Origin: Holacanthus passer
Taxonomy: Eukaryota; Chordata; Actinopteri; Pomacanthidae
Reading direction: 5' to 3'
NCBI GenBank assembly: GCA_025331565.1
Contig: JAFREQ010000011.1
Coordinates: forward strand, 17,016,893 to 17,080,892
Length of the DNA: 64,000 nt
Shown here: positions 58,330-64,000 of the stretch, piece after piece
How positions within the stretch are numbered: the stretch's first letter is position 1
How the letters are laid out: every line of letters begins with the position of its first letter
Translations under genes and position numbers: made by a program
The notes under the pieces: generated by a model
Told to the model about the DNA's origin: nothing
Database searches by the model: none
Seen by the model: only the letters and a program-made list of their open reading frames with translations

Positions 58330-60940
58330 CATAGATGGCTAAAAGCAACCAGAAGAAGAAAACACAGTTCGACTGGATGTACAAAATAAAGCAGCGCTGC
58401 TGGGAGATACCACTGCACACAGGGTGGGGCGGGCACATTGAAGGAGAATGGGGAGAGCTGTGAGATTGAAATGCAATAAGGCAGCAGTGAGAAGTGGATT
58501 GTGTGAAGAGAGAGGAGGTGCAGATACGGAGGTGTTTAATATTGTTTGCTGTTTATCTCAACTAAACACAACCGCACAATAGAGATGTTATCTCCCCCTG
58601 CTATGGGGGGAGAAACATTTCAGATCAGGGTGGAAACGTGATAAGCTACATTCAAGATTGAATTAGGGAGAGGTGTGATCTGATAGGCCGACTTCTGTCG
58701 CTGCAGATATGACCACGAGAATATTTACTTGTTTTTATAGGAATTTATAGGAATTCCTCCACATGGACACAACCTCACAGGCCTCTTTTTATTCTTCAAG
58801 ACTGTGACACCAAAATGTGAACACAAAGGAGCAGAACAGACGCACTGAGGTGGTGACGTGATAATCCTGTTTTTATGCTGTGTTTAGGCCACAAAGATAC
58901 ATCTAACATACCTGCTTCTTTCAATGATTACAATCTTGCATGCAGAGTTATAATTCAATTTTGTATAATTGTGTTTTGTTCATTACTTCTAATTCTGAAT
59001 TGCTGTGATCATCCCAGACATTTTTCTGACAGAACAATCCAGATCGCACAAAGTTTGGACTGAACACAGTATTGTCAGGTTCATTTTAGTTACAGTATTT
59101 GTGGAAGAGAAATACTTTACTATTGAACGTGAATACATGTTGCAGTGTTTTCACCTGCAGTACCACATGAAGATAATGTGGCTGGTTGAAACAGGGCAGC
59201 TGTAATATATGTGAATTCTAGTTGTCTAAACTGTGCAAACCCACTGGTGTGGTCCTTCAGGTTTTGTTGAATTCTGCCCTCAACACTCTCATGGTAATTA
59301 AACCCAACACTGTTTCCACCAGTACCTCGTTCAGGGGGAAATGTGGGTGCGGGCGGCTTCGTGTCGGCTGGAGACCAAACCACGAGTCTGTGGTCAGACA
59401 GCGGAGAGGCTGCCGACAGGACCTGATTTGTGTTTCTGTCAAAAGCCAAAAGATAGAGCGGATGAAGAAAAATGAGCGTGGAAATGGAGACGTTCTGCTT
59501 TGCATATCACAGGTTGCAGTTATTTTGAGGCCATGATTCAAAGTAATCACCAACACCGACCTGTTTCTCTACATATCGATCATTTCATGGTTAATTTCAG
59601 CTCGGAGCGGTATAACAAAGGTGAGCAAAGAAAATGTTGCTTTAATAATCTGGCAAACATAAGGCCTTTGTGTTGCCAGGTAAAGATAGTAAATCAAGAA
59701 ATATGCAGTGGCTATAATACAAATAATGCCAAATTTAACATGTAGGTGCAATCATGTCAGCCCCTTTAGATCTATTACAAAAACATATTTAACTAGCTAA
59801 CGTCTTATAATTATGAAACCTTGACCTTTAAAGGACTCTTCAGAGGTGCAGACAATCCTCATGTGTTTCCTGTGTGGTCGACCTGCCCTCTGCGGCCGTG
59901 CATGTGTTCCTCAATGTTCTGCTTAAACAGTACAGAAGAGAGATCAGAAAGCAATCAGGGCCGAGTTGTAGACACACAGGGAGGGAGCCTGAGGGCCGGT
60001 GTTGAAAGGAGTGAGAGGAGTTGAGTATATTGACAGGTTTGTATTAGATGTGTTACTGCAGTGGCCCTCGGGGACGAAGCTCTCTATAGCACAAGTCAGG
60101 CAGAAAACAACAGGCTACATTAGCTTCTAGTCAGTCAATGAAAGGTGTGTTTGACAGAGTCACAGAAACACGAGGGTGCGGGAAATTACTCTGTGTTGTT
60201 TTCATGATGTTTTAAAGGCGCTGAAAACGAAAATTTTCTCAACTGTCTTCTTACCACGAGGAAGGGTTTTCTGCATTGAACACATGATTTTTTTTCCCCA
60301 AAAGTTTTGATTATTTCATGATGGATTTTTATATTTTGAAAAAGGTGATGTCACATAAATCAATAAGCCAATCTGGATTTAGCAACATTTGAATCAAAAT
60401 ATAATAACAGTTGGTTGGTTGTTTGGTCACTGTCACTGAAATCTGATCACATTTGTATCTTTCACTTTGATTGTTTGGTCATGAATATGTAATGTTCAAA
60501 TACTTGAGATTTGACGGCAAGTTTTAAGGGGCTTTAAAAACTGGTTATAAAAGAATAATAGAAGTTTGGGTCCAATCAAAGTGGATGGAAAAATAGTTGG
60601 TAGTAAAATTTGAGACCTAAAATAAACTGCAAAAACATAACGATCGTAAAATCAATCACTGAGAATTGACAGTAAATATAAAACACTTAAGAAAGGTTTT
60701 TGTTTAGTCATGACAAACTCACAATGTTTGAAACAACAGAGCTTAGTTTTAAATTCTAATGGAGATCACTAATTTTCCCAAGACGCCAAAACTGTCAGCA
60801 TTCATTTGGTCTATCAACACTTTTCTGAGTTCTGTGTCACAGATAAAAACATATTTTCATTTCATTCACAAGGGTCAGTCATTTTCTAAAACAGATGGTC
60901 AGTGTAGTTTTAACAAACATCAATCAAACAGGAGCGAATA
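58330..60940. other. no gene recognised
   Basis: Mixed AT-rich and GC-richer unique sequence. Parts at 59225-59470 and 59820-60060 have more CpG but no splice-bounded frames. The minus frames at 59120-59556 are overlapping shadows. Confidence 0.45.
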
Positions 60941-60949
60941 GTGAGGGAC

Positions 60950-61430
60950 TATTTTCAGCTGGGGATTAATACACGTATGGTGCATCCATGTTAGTAGTTG
61001 CAAGGGATTTATTGACAATAACATAAAGTTAGAATATCGCCAGATAAATCCTTTGGAGCTAATTGTTTTGATTCATTGTGTATTCATTTACTGGGCTCCT
61101 ATATCTCTTCTCAAAGCCATCTATGAAAGTTGGGTCTATAAGGTAGGTCATCGTGGTCGAGATTAAACTGAAGATTGGAGCGATGCAGCATTTTTGTCTC
61201 TTCCATAGTCGTATTGACTTGCCGTCTAAATATAGAGTCAGTCGTTGGCCTGGTGTTGCAGAACGATTATAGCTCTTGAAAGACAAAAACACCTTTTGTG
61301 GCCAGGCTTCTGTATTTGTGCAACGTCTCGCACATCGGCCCAGAAATCAATAGTAACATCCATTCTCCTGGTGTGCGTTGTGCATTTTTGGTGTGTTCCT
61401 GTGTGTGTGTATATGTGGGTCCTGTGGCTG
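60950..61430. promoter_or_regulatory. candidate conserved non-coding element
   Basis: Unique sequence with ATTGACAATAACATAAAG (SOX-like), GAGCTAATTGTTTTGATTCA (homeodomain), CGAGATTAAACTG and CTATAAGGTAGGTCATCG. Information-rich composition without repeats or an open frame that makes sense. Confidence 0.35.
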
Positions 61431-61469
61431 AGCTCATGATAAGTGCTGGAGTATTTTTTTTTTTCTCCT

Positions 61470-61960
61470 GCTCTTGATTGTGCAGCTGACAATAGCAGTT
61501 AATGACAGCCCAGAGTGGCTGCACAGTTCGACTGTGGGGGGATGGGAGGCCGCGGAGGGAAAAACCCATTTTCAAAAGCATACATGGTTTTTATTCATAA
61601 ACCTGTATGCAACATGGCCGGCGGTTGCCTTTATTAAGCTGCGAGCACTCTCCATGAGCGCTGCTAGTTTCAATTAAATCAAAGCTGTTTGAAGGCCTGC
61701 CGACATCACAGGGACAGAACAAAAAGCTTTCAGCAGGTTGTGAATGTAGTCAATTGCAAACAAGATGTGCATTTCAATGAATCATTCAGGCTGGATGGGG
61801 AGAGGAAATGGATGGGTTATGCTAATAAAAACACTGGGATGCGTTAGAATAAACAAAGCATCAATGCTAATTTGAAAAAGGGATTCCCTGTATCGCCCGG
61901 CTGTATTTGTTTCATCTCAGCTTTTGATCCAGCGTTGAGTTAAAAGAAATAAAACAGTTT
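61470..61960. promoter_or_regulatory. candidate conserved non-coding element, strongest of the right flank
   Basis: Unique, information-rich sequence: CAGTTAATGACAGCCCAGAG, GTTTTTATTCATAAACC, TTTCAATTAAATCAAAGCTG (homeodomain plus TCF/LEF ATCAAAG), ATGCTAATAAAAACACTGGG, GAATAAACAAAGCATC (SOX/FOX-like) and CTTTTGATCC. Such clustering is typical of developmental enhancers. The evidence is motif-based only. Confidence 0.4.
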
Positions 61961-62148
61961 GTGCTCCTATAGGAAACACTTGTGAAGTAAATGAAATGTA
62001 TTTTTAGAAAGATGAATGGAAGCAATTCGAGGAGATTACATCTGGTAGATAGATATTCTCTGATATATTCCTGTGATCAATATACTGTTATGTTTTTTTT
62101 TCTTTATGTACCTTAACACCTAAAGAGTTTTAATTGATTTAAAGACCT

Positions 62149-62168
62149 TTATCTATCTATCTATCTGG
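62149..62168 (+). repeat. (TATC)n microsatellite
   Basis: Four to five TATC units. Confidence 0.85.
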
Positions 62169-62319
62169 GTCTGTTTGACATGACAGATAAATACTGACTT
62201 TAATAGCTACATGAGGTTTTGACATAGCTTGTATTATGTTAAAGAAATAACACCAGTTAGCTTAGCTTAGCATAAAGACTGGAAACATGGGGAAACTGCT
62301 AGCCTGGCACTTAGACTGT

Positions 62320-62705
62320 AATGCAAGAAGTATTGAGATCCTTTATATCCTTTATAGATCCTTTGTAAGTATAAGTAGCAATACTACACAGTAAAAAAAA
62401 TAAACTCTATTACAAGTAAAAGTCCTGTATTCAAAACCTTACTTAAATGTATGTAAGTATTATAAGCAAAATTTTAAAAAGTATCAAAAGAAAAGTACTC
62501 ATTCTGCAGTAAAATGCTCCCTGTCAGTGTTTTACTTTTATATATCATGTTTTTCAATTAATATTACGCTGCATATTGCAAAGTACAGTATTTGCCTCTG
62601 AAGTATAAAGTAGCAAAAATGTAAATATTCAAGTAAAGTACAAATACCGCAAATTTGTACTTAAGTACAGTACTTGAGTAATTATACTTAGTTACATTCC
62701 ACCAC
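62320..62705 (+). repeat. long copy of the 'AAGTACTTTTAC' percomorph repeat
   Basis: TACAAGTAAAAGTCCTGTAT, TTCTGCAGTAAAATGCTCCC, AAGTACAGTATTTGCCTCTG, ACTTGAGTAATTATACTTAG and TTACATTCCACCACTGCTG are ordered landmarks of one of the commonest fish repeats, with a clear right end at about 62705. Confidence 0.75.
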
Positions 62706-62900
62706 TGCTGCTTTTCAACTATTCATTGATTCATTGACGCATGAAGGCTGTAAATTTACATGCACTGAAGACATGATAAGCTCCTTCTACATGACTATGC
62801 TACACTTGCACAAACTAAGCTGATCAGGCAGTTTGACCTGATGACTAACTCCCTGCGACTCGTGACTGCGTTAAGCACTGCGGGATGAAACACTGTGAAC

Positions 62901-62985
62901 CAGAGCCGGCCCAAGGCATAAGCGAACTAAGCACCTGCTTAGGGCCCCGCGGCCACTTGGGGGCCCCCAAGAGCAATTAAGAAAA
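62901..62985 (+). mobile_element. hAT-like transposon terminus fragment
   Basis: CAGAGCCGGCCCAAGGCATA, CTAAGCACCTGCTTAGGGCC and CTTGGGGGCCCCCAAGAG resemble the CAGRGCCGGC-type terminal inverted repeat of hAT elements. No matching right end or transposase frame was found before the window ends. Confidence 0.45.
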
Positions 62986-62989
62986 AAAA

Positions 62990-64000
62990 TAATTTTTTGC
63001 ACGCATGAGTGACGATTTATATACGATCAAAATTATACTATTGTACTAAAACACAATTTTATGTGGTGCTGTTGATTGAGACATTACGATAGAATCAGCT
63101 TGCAGGGACACATGTTTGCCCTTACAAACGTCGAACCGCGCACTGTTTGCTTTGTGCGCATGTCCTGCCCGGTCTGCTGCAGAGACAGAGAGGACTCCCA
63201 TCGGTGAACTCTAACAACAACAACAACAACAACAATACAGCCCGTAAACATGTCACATGTGAGTGGATTGTGGTTTTATATGTGTTAGCCATTCAATACA
63301 TTGTAGAAATGCTGGCTGTATTTCCTACCTCGCATCAGTTAGACCCTCAGCTCTGATCATCGACTCACCTGGACTTAATTAACTGAATTAACTGGTGATG
63401 TCCTACTGTGTGGCTCTGTGGTTGTGACGGTCTCAGGATGCATCTTCATTTGAAGCGGTGTTGTAGAAAAATCCATCATTAAGATCTCCAGACGTGAGCA
63501 GTGAATGTATATTTCTGTCTTCTTTTGAATCCACTTTCTGCTTCATTTCCCGAGGATTATAGGCAATGACAATGTCTGTGACTGTGGCGATTCCTGTTCA
63601 AAACACTGCACACGTCAATAAATCATCCAGATGTTCACGTTGTCAGTTTTATATTTGTGTCCTCGTTGATTTTAATGTGCTTGTGCTCACATGCAGACTG
63701 GGGTTAATGTTAATGTCCAGCTCAAACACGCTGTGGAGATCAGTGAGATGAACTTGTGATGCCACATCTGTGTCTACTATCAGTCATGTTTCTGCTCATA
63801 ACACTGGATCCAAGTTACCTTCTATATTCTATTGCAACATTCTGCAATATTTCCTTCCTCTCTGAACAACAAAAAAAAATACATCTTTCATTTACCATTC
63901 GTTCTGTCAGTTTGTATATGTGCAATGTTACGGCAACTGAGTCACAGAACTTTCTCCAGTTTGTCCTTTTCATCCATCTTATTGTCCTCTTACTACTGCT
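62990..64000. other. no gene recognised; (CAA)n run
   Basis: A (CAA)n run at 63210-63235 gives an Asn run in a chance frame (63147-63356). The rest is unique sequence without exon signals up to the window edge. Confidence 0.5.

Noticed and set aside
1..64000. A search for tRNA, rRNA, CRISPR, prophage, integron or toxin-type systems
   Set aside because: None seen. The window is vertebrate nuclear DNA; CRISPR-like periodic spacers are absent, and the repeats present are microsatellites and dispersed elements.
1..64000. Endogenous retrovirus or other viral remnant
   Set aside because: No LTR pair, gag/pol/env-like frame or primer-binding site recognised; the only retroelement hint is a decayed non-LTR fragment at about 22 kb.

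Overview
The window is nuclear DNA of a ray-finned fish, most likely a percomorph teleost. Three things point there: a split vertebrate gene with GT-AG introns, abundant (CA)n/(TG)n microsatellites, and many copies of interspersed repeats that are familiar from percomorph genomes. Nothing looks bacterial, viral or organellar. Most open frames in the window are chance frames in non-coding DNA or in low-complexity repeats.

The one gene I can reconstruct is on the + strand at about 31.1-44.7 kb. It is a RhoGAP of the ARHGAP18/28/40 family, and ARHGAP40 fits best. Fifteen coding exons join with matching phases into one frame of about 688 codons (exon 1 from the ATG at 31070, stop 44715-44717). 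The RhoGAP fold lies in exons 7-12, with the arginine finger in exon 8, the LLKKFIRDLP helix in exon 9 and the APNLF motif in exon 11. A long 3' UTR probably follows, with an AATAAA at 47994-47999. Upstream there is a CpG-rich block with a CRE palindrome and an E-box (about 22.65-22.88 kb). Two further short open exons, ending at 26460 and 28586, have the same splice phase as exon 1. Together these suggest several promoters and alternative N-termini.

Left flank (1-22 kb): mostly intergenic or intronic and rich in degenerate repeats. There are hints of a minus-strand gene leaving the window to the left: a CpG-rich stretch with a consensus minus-strand splice donor at 9218/9219, a short acidic open segment at 5872-5983, and a possible partial exon at 1-57. 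These are low confidence and I do not recognise the gene.

Right flank (48-64 kb): no coding exon found. It contains a dense cluster of CA/TG microsatellites (50.5-55.1 kb), a polypurine tract of about 420 bp, a small inverted-repeat element (54151-54412), repeat copies, and several non-repetitive homeodomain- and POU/SOX/TCF-like blocks. These blocks look like conserved non-coding enhancers in a regulatory desert. In mammals the gene next to ARHGAP40 is SLC32A1, so forebrain or GABAergic regulation is a testable guess, not something the sequence shows.

I did not find a convincing new biological system. The most interesting items are the leader exons with shared splice phase, the candidate enhancer cluster and the unidentified minus-strand gene.
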